The position numbers and the translations under genes are program-made. DNA of 64,000 bases from Ga0077555 sp041397775. Its GTDB lineage: Bacteria; Pseudomonadota; Alphaproteobacteria; Rhizobiales; Hyphomicrobiaceae. Numbering within the stretch: position 1 is the stretch's first letter; each line of letters begins with the position of its first letter. Where the stretch lies: contig JAWKWB010000010.1 in assembly GCA_041397775.1 (NCBI GenBank), positions 124,001 through 188,000 on the forward strand, written 5' to 3'. This document shows positions 1-7,064 of the stretch, in pieces. The notes under the pieces were generated by a model. It did not search any database, had not been told where the DNA came from, and was given only the letters and a program-made list of their open reading frames with translations.

Positions 1-75
1 TGCGGGGTCGCTGAGCAGCGGCCACACCTGTTCAGGGGGCGACGGGATCGTCGTCTTCTCGGATATCGATGGCAT
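1..75 (-). CDS. SRPBCC/CoxG-like protein, N-terminal fragment
   Basis: The reverse strand opens with ATG at position 75 and stays open for 25 codons to the window edge. The peptide begins MPSISEKTTIPSPPEQVW and continues PLLSDPA. This is the usual first strand and helix of START/SRPBCC ligand-binding proteins such as the CoxG family, which start with a short strand followed by a P-P-E-x-V-W-x-L-L-x-D-P helix. An AAGAG lies about 4 bases before the ATG. Only the start is visible, so the exact subfamily and ligand are unknown. It is the next gene downstream of selB on the same strand, 155 bases away. The call rests on a short motif. Confidence 0.5.
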   Translation of the reverse strand, partial: MPSISEKTTIPSPPEQVWPLLSDPA

Positions 76-230
76 GAGGCTCTTGTGCTGATGAGGCGTG
101 AAGTTGCCACACCTTAAGCGATGCCGCCCATGATGCAACTGCCGGCCAGCCGACGTGTCGTGCGCGCGATCCTTTCCGATGCGCGTGTCGCGCAGCACCG
201 GGCGAGGCAATGCCCGGCTGCGGTCGCGCC

Positions 231-2177
231 TCACGCCTGCGGCGCCAGGACCGCATCGGGCTTTTTCACGACGATGCGCGCGTCGCCGCGCCGAAGTGTA
301 ATGCCGCGCCTGTCGAAATGTTCCAGCACCTGGATGCCGATGTTGCGTCCGCAGCCCGCGCGATCCTTGAATTCCGCAGCGGTAAAGCTCTTCGCCGGGC
401 TCGCATTCGCCAGGTCGACGGCGATGTTGCCCATCTCGATCAGCGCCGTGCGTTGGAAGAAGCGGTCGGGCGCAACCTCGATCAGCGTGCCCATGCGCGC
501 CATGGTCTTGCACAGCTTGCGCACGACTGCGATCGGTTGCCCCAGATGCTCGGCCATCTCGCGCACCTGGGGGGGGCGCAACTTGCTGTCGACCAGCATG
601 CGCTCGATGCGTTCCCACAGCTTCTGATCGGTCGCATTGAGGCTCGAGGAATGCGTCGGCAGGCGCAGGCTCGTCGCCTGTTGGGCGATGACGCCGTCCG
701 CCACCAGCAGCGCTCTCACCGCGGCCATCTGGGGCCGTGTCAGGCGCGGCGTCAGCGCGACGCGCAGGGCGTCCGAGGACATGCCGGGAAGCTCGGGCTG
801 GCGGGCGTGGAAGGCCCCCAGCACGCCCGTCACCCTGCTCGCCAGGTCCAAGAGCGTCGCGGCACTGGCGATGATCCGGGCTTCACCCGTCTCCGCGATC
901 TTGGGATCGAGCGCGGCGAGCACGGCCTGGGCTTCGCTATCCGAAGCACCGCGTCCGGCCAGGAATGCATCGAGATCGACGAGGCCCGGAGGCAGGTCGA
1001 GCAGGGCGGCCAGCGCATCCCTCGTTTGCTCCGCGCGCATGGCGGCAAGGGCCGCGAGGCGCTCGGGCGTGCGCCGCCGCCGTGCCGGGCCGGACGGATC
1101 GATGACGCTGCCCCCGCCGATGGTGCGTTCCGCGCCCGCATCGCGCAGAACGAAGCAGTCGCCGAACCGCACGGGCAGCGGCGTGTCGGTCACGATCTGC
1201 GCCAGCGCCTCCGCGCCCGGCAGCAGGCGCTCGCCCTCGATGAGCAGCACCCGCGCGGTGACTGCGCTGGTTCCCACGTGCAGATGCACCGGCGCCCACG
1301 ACCGCAACGGCTTCGTCTCCGTCGCCAGATGCCGCAACGTCACGTCGAAGCGCGTCGTGGTGGCGGCCCCCGCAGGCTCCGCGATCCAGTCGCCGCGCGC
1401 CACGCCGTTGCGGTCGATGCCAGCCAGATTGATGGCGCAGCGCTCGCCGGCATGTCCGACCGTTGCCTGGCGTCCATGCACATGCAGCGAGCGCACACGG
1501 CCTTCTCCGCCCGAGGGCAGCACGCGCACGGTGTCGCCCACGCGCACGATGCCCGACTGCACGGCGCCCGTGACGACGGTGCCCGCCCCCTGCAGCGTGA
1601 AGGCGCGATCGACGGACATGCGGAAGCGGCCGCGCGTCGCCCGCTCGGGCCGGCTGCCGGCTTCGAGGAACAGCCGCTCTCTGAGGTCGTCGATGCCCGC
1701 ACCCGTCGCCGCCGACACCGGCAGGATGTCGATGTCGGCGAGTGCCGTGCCGGCCAAGATCGCGCGGACCTGCGCTTCCACCTCGGCGCGGCGCGTGTCG
1801 TCCACGAGGTCGATCTTGTTGAGCGCGACGACGCCTTCGCGAATGCCGAGCAGGTCCAGGATCTGCACGTGCTCGCGCGTCTGCGGCATCACCCCGTCGT
1901 CGGCCGCCACCACGAGCACCACGAAGTCGATGCCGGCCGCGCCCGCGAGCATCGTGTGCACGAAGCGCTCGTGGCCCGGCACGTCGACGAAACCCAGGAT
2001 GTCGCCGTCCGGCCGCTCCGCGGTCTGCGTTCCGGGAATGGGCACATAGGCGAAGCCGAGCTCGATCGTGATGCCGCGCGACTTCTCCTCCTTCAGGCGG
2101 TCGCAATCGACCCCCGTCAGTGCTTTGACGAGCAGCGTCTTGCCGTGATCGATGTGGCCTGCGGTTCCGATGATCAT
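231..2177 (-). CDS. selB: Selenocysteine-specific translation elongation factor SelB
   Basis: SelB is the GTPase that brings selenocysteinyl-tRNA to the ribosome and binds the SECIS hairpin after an in-frame UGA. The 648-residue protein has the full family length. GTPase motifs are clear: GHIDHGKT at 7-14, DVPGHE at 65-70 and NKID at 120-123. EF-Tu-like beta-barrel domains follow, then a C-terminal run of winged helices (about 400-648) that bind the mRNA hairpin. It is divergent from ridA and 0.5 kb from a selenoprotein gene on the same strand, so a likely client is adjacent. selA, selD and the Sec tRNA gene are not in the window. Confidence 0.97.
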   Translation of the reverse strand: MIIGTAGHIDHGKTLLVKALTGVDCDRLKEEKSRGITIELGFAYVPIPGTQTAERPDGDILGFVDVPGHERFVHTMLAGAAGIDFVVLVVAADDGVMPQTREHVQILDLLGIREGVVALNKIDLVDDTRRAEVEAQVRAILAGTALADIDILPVSAATGAGIDDLRERLFLEAGSRPERATRGRFRMSVDRAFTLQGAGTVVTGAVQSGIVRVGDTVRVLPSGGEGRVRSLHVHGRQATVGHAGERCAINLAGIDRNGVARGDWIAEPAGAATTTRFDVTLRHLATETKPLRSWAPVHLHVGTSAVTARVLLIEGERLLPGAEALAQIVTDTPLPVRFGDCFVLRDAGAERTIGGGSVIDPSGPARRRRTPERLAALAAMRAEQTRDALAALLDLPPGLVDLDAFLAGRGASDSEAQAVLAALDPKIAETGEARIIASAATLLDLASRVTGVLGAFHARQPELPGMSSDALRVALTPRLTRPQMAAVRALLVADGVIAQQATSLRLPTHSSSLNATDQKLWERIERMLVDSKLRPPQVREMAEHLGQPIAVVRKLCKTMARMGTLIEVAPDRFFQRTALIEMGNIAVDLANASPAKSFTAAEFKDRAGCGRNIGIQVLEHFDRRGITLRRGDARIVVKKPDAVLAPQA

Positions 2178-2302
2178 GTTGCGTATGTCGTGGAGGCTGG
2201 TGGGACTTCTCTTTTGCCTGGCCGAACGTGGCGCGGCATGCTGCCGGGGGCAAGCCCCAATCGCGCTCGCCCCAATCGGGCTCGCACTGAAAGGAACACT
2301 CC

Positions 2303-2659
2303 ATGATGCCCATTACGCGCATTGGCCCTTCGCGCTATTCGGCGACGCGCAGCCGCTGCATCGTCCATAACGGCGTGGCCACGACGGTCGCCACCGCCAC
2401 GGTCAAGTCGCCGTCGCTCTACGAGCAGGCGCGCGATGCCTTCGCCAACGTCGACCGGCAACTTGCCGAGGCTGGAACCGACAAGTCGCGCGTGCTGATG
2501 GTGATGGTCTACGTCACCGACATCGCGGGCAAGCCGGAGCTGAACCGCGCCTGGGACGAATGGATCGATCCGGCCAATCTGCCGCTGCGGGCCTGTGTCG
2601 CCGTGGAACTCGAACAGGACGATCTCATCGAGCTGGTCGTGACCGCCGCGGTCGGATGA
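2303..2659 (+). CDS. RidA/YjgF family protein
   Basis: A 118-residue protein of the Rid family. Members hydrolyse reactive enamines and imines released by PLP enzymes or act as related deaminases in the cytosol. The C-terminal block PLRACVAVELEQDDLIELVV contains the conserved arginine and the acidic strand of the family trimer interface. AAGGAAC lies 5 bases before the first of two consecutive ATG codons. The gene diverges from selB and converges with the UGSC selenoprotein gene. Arginine is retained, so imine deaminase activity is possible, but the Rid subgroup cannot be settled by eye. Confidence 0.88.
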   Translation: MMPITRIGPSRYSATRSRCIVHNGVATTVATATVKSPSLYEQARDAFANVDRQLAEAGTDKSRVLMVMVYVTDIAGKPELNRAWDEWIDPANLPLRACVAVELEQDDLIELVVTAAVG

Positions 2660-2673
2660 CCGGGCCGTCCTGC

Positions 2674-2698
2674 AAAACGGGGCCCGCGCCGGGCCCCG
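2674..2698 (-). terminator. Intrinsic terminator between convergent genes
   Basis: A perfect 9-bp stem CGGGGCCCG/CGGGCCCCG with a 3-base loop. On the minus strand it is followed by TTTT, so it should end transcription of the selenoprotein gene. It can also block read-through from ridA. Confidence 0.7.
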
Positions 2699-2723
2699 CC
2701 ATGTTTCTATCGCGTGGCCGTCG

Positions 2724-3248
2724 TCAGGCCGTCATCCGCGCCACGATTTCGTCGAACGCCGTGTCGGCGATCGCGCGCAACTCGTCGTTGGTGCGGTCCT
2801 GGATGGGATGGGGCACCCAGACGATCGTCGGGTCGTAGCCGAGCGCCTTCGCCTGCACCTCGGCGGCCTGTGTGAACGCCGTGGTGGCCACGATGAGGGC
2901 TGGAATGCCGCTGGTCTCGAGATTGGATCCGTCGTGCAGACTGCACGTTGTGCATGAGCCTCAATCGGCCAGGCCGATGACCGCCGCCTGCACCTCGCTC
3001 GTCAGGCGCTGGCGCGTTTCGGGCGCCGCAAGACGGCTGGGTGTCGGCTTGGCATAGCGCTTCACGGCGACGCCGCTTGCCGTCAATCGTTCGGCCAGCC
3101 GGTCGAGGAACACGTCTCCGCGCGCCTTGCCGATGTCGAGAATCCCGATGGTCGTCCCGGCCAGGCTCTCTGGTCGTTCGGCCCGCTTCCGGGCTGTCAC
3201 CGAATGCTCGCCCGTCGGGTCGAGCAGAACTCTGGTTTCGCTTCCCAA
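2724..3248 (-). CDS. UGSC-family selenoprotein with in-frame UGA (Sec96)
   Basis: Read conventionally, this frame ends at TGA (2961-2963) after 95 residues. Read through, it continues for 78 codons to TGA at 2724-2726, giving 174 residues. The UGA starts the motif U-G-S-C-T-T-C (residues 96-102), the signature of the UGSC (seleno)protein family, and makes a UxxC redox-like motif. The N-terminus has LLDPTGEH; the C-terminal part keeps coherent coding sequence (GYDPTIVWVPHPIQDRT). The start is TTG at 3248, chosen because a perfect AAGGAGGTG sits 5 bases upstream. A SECIS-like hairpin follows the UGA and selB is 0.5 kb away. The biochemical role of the family is not known to me; a thiol/selenol redox function is inference. 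Standard gene callers would report only the first 95 residues. Confidence 0.87.
2933..2963 (-). promoter_or_regulatory. Selenocysteine UGA and bacterial SECIS-like hairpin
   Basis: The UGA is followed after 13 bases by a perfect 6-bp stem CGUGCA/UGCACG around the loop GUC (2933-2947). The upper part, GUGCAGUCUGCAC, closely resembles the apical part of the Escherichia coli fdhF SECIS, which also carries GU in its loop. The loop lies about 20 bases after the UGA, inside the range accepted for bacterial SECIS elements. This supports Sec insertion rather than a disrupted gene. Confidence 0.72.
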
Positions 3249-3365
3249 GCGGCACCTCCTTGGCGTTTTCGGTTGCCGGTTCGCTGCGTCTCCGACGGAC
3301 GCCGCGACCCCATGCTACGCAACTTCGTCGGCGAGCGCCACGGACGAATGGATACCTAACTTACA

Positions 3366-3439
3366 GTGTGGCGTCGCGCCTTGATTGACCGATCCGTGCG
3401 GCATGCCAGTCGTCAATCAAGGCGCGATGAACGCCACAC
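3366..3439. repeat. Variable-core hairpin, copy H1
   Basis: The outer arms GTGTGGCG (3366-3373) and CGCCACAC (3432-3439) are perfect complements. Inside them is a different, also perfect, 16-bp stem (3374-3389 with 3412-3427) around a 22-base loop. A 4-base asymmetric TGAA sits on the right side. The same layout with entirely different inner arms occurs at 45104-45176. It lies in the 346-base gap between the divergent UGSC gene and sodC. Confidence 0.75.
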
Positions 3440-3455
3440 GAAGCTCATGATGTAT

Positions 3456-3533
3456 CTCGTGGCCCTCATGTCGCGCCAAAATCGGAAAGCGGTTGCGGCT
3501 ATGCGGCGATTTTGGGCAGCGACGGGCCACGAG
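3456..3533. repeat. Variable-core hairpin, copy H2
   Basis: The outer arms CTCGTGGCCC (3456-3465) and GGGCCACGAG (3524-3533) pair perfectly. The inner arms 3471-3484 and 3507-3522 pair imperfectly, sharing AAAATCG/CGATTTT and TCGC/GCGA blocks. The loop is 22 bases. It follows H1 by 16 bases, the same order and spacing as H3-H4 near 45.1 kb. The outer clamp CTCGTG is shared with H4 and nearly with H6. It ends 61 bases before the sodC start, so it may sit in the sodC leader. Confidence 0.65.
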
Positions 3534-3594
3534 TTTGCCACGACGCAGCGACCTGTTAGTCTCGAATCCATCAAAACCGCACTTGGAGGCTCGA

Positions 3595-4104
3595 ATGCGT
3601 TTTCCCATCATCGCCGCTGCACTGTTCCTGTCGGCCGGCGTGGCCTATGCACAGGGCACGTCGGTCACGACGAATATCCTGAACAACAAGGGAGCAGCGA
3701 TCGGCACGGTGGAGCTGAAAGGCGGTAACAACGGCACCGTCCTGCGCGTGCAGCTCAAGGCCGGCGCCCTGACGCCCGGCTGGCACGGCATCCATCTGCA
3801 CGCCAACGGCGACTGCTCCGACCATGCCAAGTTCGTGGCCTCCAAGGGTCACGTCAATCATGCCAAGAAGAAGCACGGGCTCCTCAACGCCGAAGGCCCC
3901 GACGAGGGCGATCTGCCCAACATCTTCGCCAATGCCGACGGGTCGGTGAACGCGGAACTCGCCACGCGCACCCTGATGTCGGGTGCGCAGGGCCTCAAGG
4001 ACGCCGACGGCTCCGCCATCGTCATTCACGCCAATGCCGACGATCACAATGCACAGCCGATCGGCGGGGCGGGCGCGCGGGTCGCCTGCGGGGTGATCAA
4101 GTAA
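3595..4104 (+). CDS. sodC: Periplasmic Cu/Zn superoxide dismutase
   Basis: Converts superoxide to hydrogen peroxide and oxygen outside the cytoplasm. The 169-residue protein starts with a Sec signal peptide ending AYA-Q (about 19 residues); GGAGG precedes the ATG by 5 bases. Copper ligands H67, H69 and H145, the bridging H86, and zinc ligands H94 and D106 are in place, with C74 and C165 for the disulfide. The usual third zinc histidine in GPHxGD is replaced by D103 (GPDEGD). This could weaken or change zinc binding. The upstream gap contains two hairpins and a strong hairpin follows the stop, so it is probably transcribed alone. Confidence 0.93.
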   Translation: MRFPIIAAALFLSAGVAYAQGTSVTTNILNNKGAAIGTVELKGGNNGTVLRVQLKAGALTPGWHGIHLHANGDCSDHAKFVASKGHVNHAKKKHGLLNAEGPDEGDLPNIFANADGSVNAELATRTLMSGAQGLKDADGSAIVIHANADDHNAQPIGGAGARVACGVIK

Positions 4105-4119
4105 GGCACTGCGACGAAG

Positions 4120-4151
4120 CCGCGAAATGGGGCGTCGTGCCCCTTTCGCGG
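4120..4151 (+). terminator. Hairpin terminator after sodC
   Basis: CCGCGAAA/TTTCGCGG form a perfect 8-bp stem, continued inside by GGGGC/GCCCC, 15 bases after the sodC stop. No strong U tract follows, so Rho-independent efficiency is uncertain. The rest of 4152-4398 shows no gene or recognised site. Confidence 0.55.
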
Positions 4152-4398
4152 ACTGTTCGATGCTGGCCTGACCATTGCGCCAGGGGCAGGGCCGGGGCTG
4201 GCGCGGGGCTCCCCAGCACCAATAGCGTCAGGATCGTGACGCATTCGCGCGCTGCGCCTCAATTCTCTTTCAACGGAAAAATCATCAAAAAAGATCGTCG
4301 CAGGTCTTGTTCCCGCCGCGACAATCCCAACCTTTGCGATCCATCCGGCAATGGGTGGATCGGGTGCCGTTTTCCGTGCGCCACAGGAGGGTTGAGCG

Positions 4399-4836
4399 AT
4401 GCGAATGAACCGACGTTTCTTTCTCGGAGCTGCGGCCATTTCACCGCTGACCGCCAGGGAGGCCGCCGAGGCCGCCGTGGAGGAGGCGCAGCGGCTTGCC
4501 CAGATGGAGGCGGCCGGCATCTCGACCTACTCCGATTCCATCTACAGCAGCATCCCCGTCCCCGACGAGACGTTGTCCACGCGCGGGCTGTGGGACTTCA
4601 TCAAGGACGTCGGCATGCCCGACTGGAAGCGCGAGGACCTGATGGCCGACGCGCGCCGCAGTCGCACGCTCGATCCCGATATCGCCTCGCTGAAAAGCGT
4701 GTCGCTATCGGCCAAGATGAACATGCAGTGGGAGCGCAACTACCAGTTCCTGGTCAAGCGCGCCTTCGAGCAGCTGCGTATGGAGCGCATGAAGCGGTCG
4801 TTCTTCCAGACCAATCCGGACGTCACGGAATACTGA
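4399..4836 (+). CDS. Hypothetical protein with Tat-like N-terminus
   Basis: A 145-residue protein I do not recognise. It begins MRMNRRFFLGAAAISPL, a twin-arginine followed by FFLG and a short hydrophobic stretch as in Tat signal peptides, although the hydrophobic part is brief. The rest is acidic to mixed and helical, with many Met, Arg and Glu residues near the C-terminus, and has no cysteines or membrane segments. ATG follows CAGGAGGGTTGAGCG, a good ribosome binding site. It stands alone between the sodC hairpin and a terminator shared with the convergent deacetylase gene. Coding character looks genuine; the function is unknown. Confidence 0.65.
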   Translation: MRMNRRFFLGAAAISPLTAREAAEAAVEEAQRLAQMEAAGISTYSDSIYSSIPVPDETLSTRGLWDFIKDVGMPDWKREDLMADARRSRTLDPDIASLKSVSLSAKMNMQWERNYQFLVKRAFEQLRMERMKRSFFQTNPDVTEY

Positions 4837-4846
4837 TCGCATGACG

Positions 4847-4878
4847 CAAAAGCCGGGTGCGCAGCGATGCCACCCGGC
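4847..4878 (-). terminator. Intrinsic terminator of the deacetylase gene
   Basis: The stem GCCGGGTG/CACCCGGC (4852-4859 and 4871-4878) is followed on the minus strand by TTTT (4847-4850). It lies between the convergent 4399-4836 and 4914-5969 genes. Confidence 0.65.
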
Positions 4879-4913
4879 GATCACCGATCCGGAGCACCAC
4901 GCCAGGCGCCGTC

Positions 4914-5969
4914 TCACGCCCCCGACGCCGACCGGAACGCGGTCATGAATGTCGGCGCGGCTTCCTCGACGGCCGGCAGCGAGTATCCGCCTTCCTGCAC
5001 GATCAGTGTCGGCAGGCGCAGGCCACCCAGCAGTTCGCCCACGCGCGCATAGGCGGGCGTCGTCACCGCCAGCCGCGACAACGGATCGTCGCGATGTGCG
5101 TCCCAGCCCGCCGAGATCACGAGCGCATCGGCCCCGAAGGCGACGACCTCGTCCCGCATGCGCGCCACGGCTGCCACGAAGGCGGCATCGTCGGCGCCTG
5201 CCGGCAGCGGCAGGTTCATGTTGAAGCCTTCGCCGGCGCCGGCCCCGCGCTCGTCCGCATAGCCCACGAAGAACGGATAGTAGATCGACGGGTCCGTGTG
5301 GCTCGAGCAGACCAGTACGTCCGCGCGCGTGTAGAACAGCGCCTGCGTACCGTCCCCGTGGTGCGTATCGAAGTCGACGACGGCGACGCGCTGGAAGCGC
5401 TGGCGCAGGCGCTCGACCGCGATCGCCGCGTTGTTCAGGAAGCAGAAGCCCGAAGCGCGGTCGGCATAGGCGTGGTGGCCGGGCGGACGGCACAGCGCAA
5501 AGGCTGCCGGCGCGCCCGCGATCACCGCGTCGGCCCCCGCGAGCGCGGATTGCGCGGCAGCATAGGCGGCCGTCCAGGTGCCCGCCATGATCGCGCAGGC
5601 GAGATCGCCCACGTACCAGCCCGCCTTGCCGATGATGCTCGTCGCCCGCGGCGGATCGCGCCGGGCAAAGTCGGGTCCCGCGCTGCGATAGGGATGGACG
5701 TTCGGCCACACCTCCGGGCCATGCACGGGCAGCGCCGTGAACTCTTCGTAGGCCTCCCGCAGGAAGGCCGTGTAGTGGTCGGCGTGTACCGCGTGGATCG
5801 GGGCCAGGCCCTGGTCGGGCGGCGTCGTGCGCTCCAACCCCATCGCACTGAGCGAGGCGGCCAGTGTCAGCGCCCGGTCGGGGTTCTCGACCGCGGGAAT
5901 GATGCGGCCCGCCACCATGAACTGCGTAGGCCTATGGGCCAGCTCGGCCTCGTCGAAGAAAAGTTTCAT
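4914..5969 (-). CDS. Histone deacetylase superfamily / acetylpolyamine amidohydrolase
   Basis: A zinc amidohydrolase of the arginase/HDAC fold. In bacteria such proteins remove acetyl groups from polyamines, small amides or proteins. The 351-residue protein has the paired active-site histidines H165-H166 (RPPGHHA), zinc ligands D201 and H203 in DFDTHHGDG, third ligand D290 in SAGWDAH, and the late GGYS loop. The start at 5969 (MKLFFDEAE) matches the family N-terminus; upstream ATGs would add unrelated residues. It diverges from trcR. A gene with a spermidine-synthase domain lies 1.1 kb away, so a polyamine substrate is plausible but unproven. Confidence 0.9.
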   Translation of the reverse strand: MKLFFDEAELAHRPTQFMVAGRIIPAVENPDRALTLAASLSAMGLERTTPPDQGLAPIHAVHADHYTAFLREAYEEFTALPVHGPEVWPNVHPYRSAGPDFARRDPPRATSIIGKAGWYVGDLACAIMAGTWTAAYAAAQSALAGADAVIAGAPAAFALCRPPGHHAYADRASGFCFLNNAAIAVERLRQRFQRVAVVDFDTHHGDGTQALFYTRADVLVCSSHTDPSIYYPFFVGYADERGAGAGEGFNMNLPLPAGADDAAFVAAVARMRDEVVAFGADALVISAGWDAHRDDPLSRLAVTTPAYARVGELLGGLRLPTLIVQEGGYSLPAVEEAAPTFMTAFRSASGA

Positions 5970-6136
5970 GTCGCGCGCCTTGGGGCTCGGTGCCGGGATG
6001 CCGCCTCCGCCCGTGGAGGAGTGCATGGGCGGGTGTCTGGAGATCTGATCACTAGGCGGATGAGTCCCTGGTGGCAAGACCGCAGCACCCCGGCTCGCCC
6101 GGCGACAATCCATGCGCGATGCGATTCGCTATTCGG

Positions 6137-6166
6137 TTGCGGGTATGCTGCAAAACGAGGTATAAG
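6137..6166 (+). promoter_or_regulatory. Candidate sigma-70 promoter for trcR
   Basis: TTGCGG at 6137-6142 and TATAAG at 6161-6166 are separated by 18 bases, about 75 bases before the trcR ATG. Spacing and sequence fit a housekeeping promoter. Confidence 0.45.
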
Positions 6167-6240
6167 CGCCACGATCCCCTCATTCCAAGACGATCACACG
6201 GCCAGAAGGGTCTCCCGTTCCGGCCCGGAGAACCAGTTCT

Positions 6241-6999
6241 ATGAGCACGCGCAAACCCTTGATGCCCAAAGCGACCGCTGTTTGGCTCGTGGAGAACACG
6301 TCGATCTCCTTCGAGCAGATCGCGGATTTCTGCGGCCTGCACAACCTGGAGGTCAAAGGCATCGCGGACGGGGACGTGGCCCAAGGCATCAAGGGCCTCG
6401 ACCCCATCTCGTCCGGTCAGCTCACGCGCGAGCAGATCGCCCGCGCCGAGGCCAATCCCAATTTCAAGCTGACGGTCGCCGAGCCCAAGGTCGACATTCC
6501 CATTCTGAAGGCCAAGCGTGGGCCGCGCTATACGCCAGTCTCGCGGCGTCAGGACCGGCCGAACGCCGTCCTCTGGCTGCTGCGCAACCATCCCGAGCTG
6601 CGCGACAGCCAGATCATGCGGCTCGTCGGCACGACCAAGCCCACCATCGCCGCCATTCGCGAGCGCACGCACTGGAATTCGGCGAACCTCGTGCCGCAGG
6701 ATCCCGTCACGCTCGGGTTGTGCTCGCAGATCGATCTCGATGCCGAGGTGGAGAAATCCGCCAAGCACGTTCCCGCCGCGATGCACGACGCCGAGGGCGG
6801 CGAGCGGGCCGGCACGCTGCTGCCGGCGGCCGAGACCATTCCCGGCATGGGCCCCCAGCCCGACATCGGCTTTGGTGGTCCCGAGGCGCAGGAGGAGGAC
6901 GACAGCGAGAAGCGGGAGGGCTCGGAAGAAGAGATGTCGCGCGTCTTTGCCCGTCTCAACGAGCTCAAGCGTCCCGACGAAGAGCCCAGCGAAGACTGA
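6241..6999 (+). CDS. trcR: Cell-cycle transcriptional regulator TrcR (DUF1013)
   Basis: TrcR-family proteins are alphaproteobacterial regulators linked to cell-cycle transcription. The 252-residue protein starts MSTRKPLMPKATAVWLVENT, typical of the family. It has a helix-turn-helix-like region near residues 100-145 (LRNHPELRDSQIMRLVGTTK, then TIAAIRERTHWN) and a low-complexity acidic tail. No other member of a regulatory operon is adjacent. A candidate promoter lies upstream and a strong intrinsic terminator follows, so it is monocistronic. This gene is one of the best lineage markers in the window. Confidence 0.93.
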   Translation: MSTRKPLMPKATAVWLVENTSISFEQIADFCGLHNLEVKGIADGDVAQGIKGLDPISSGQLTREQIARAEANPNFKLTVAEPKVDIPILKAKRGPRYTPVSRRQDRPNAVLWLLRNHPELRDSQIMRLVGTTKPTIAAIRERTHWNSANLVPQDPVTLGLCSQIDLDAEVEKSAKHVPAAMHDAEGGERAGTLLPAAETIPGMGPQPDIGFGGPEAQEEDDSEKREGSEEEMSRVFARLNELKRPDEEPSED

Positions 7000-7029
7000 G
7001 TGCGCCACACCCCACGCCAAGTCACGTCA

Positions 7030-7057
7030 CGCCCGCGAGGAATCTCGCGGGCGTTTT
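7030..7057 (+). terminator. Intrinsic terminator of trcR
   Basis: A 10-bp perfect stem CGCCCGCGAG/CTCGCGGGCG with loop GAAT is followed by TTTT, 31 bases after the trcR stop. Confidence 0.85.
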
Positions 7058-7064
7058 GCAATCG

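Noticed and set aside
76..230. Sec tRNA gene (selC) next to selB
   Set aside because: No cloverleaf with an 8-bp acceptor stem and UCA anticodon could be formed here or in other gaps near selB.
210..2306. 698-codon plus-strand frame opposite selB
   Set aside because: Arg/His/Ala-rich shadow of selB in a GC-rich genome, with no domain and no start signal.
2961..2963. Nonsense mutation or pseudogene in the UGSC gene
   Set aside because: The frame stays open and protein-like after the UGA, the UGSC motif starts exactly at it, and a SECIS-like hairpin and selB are present.
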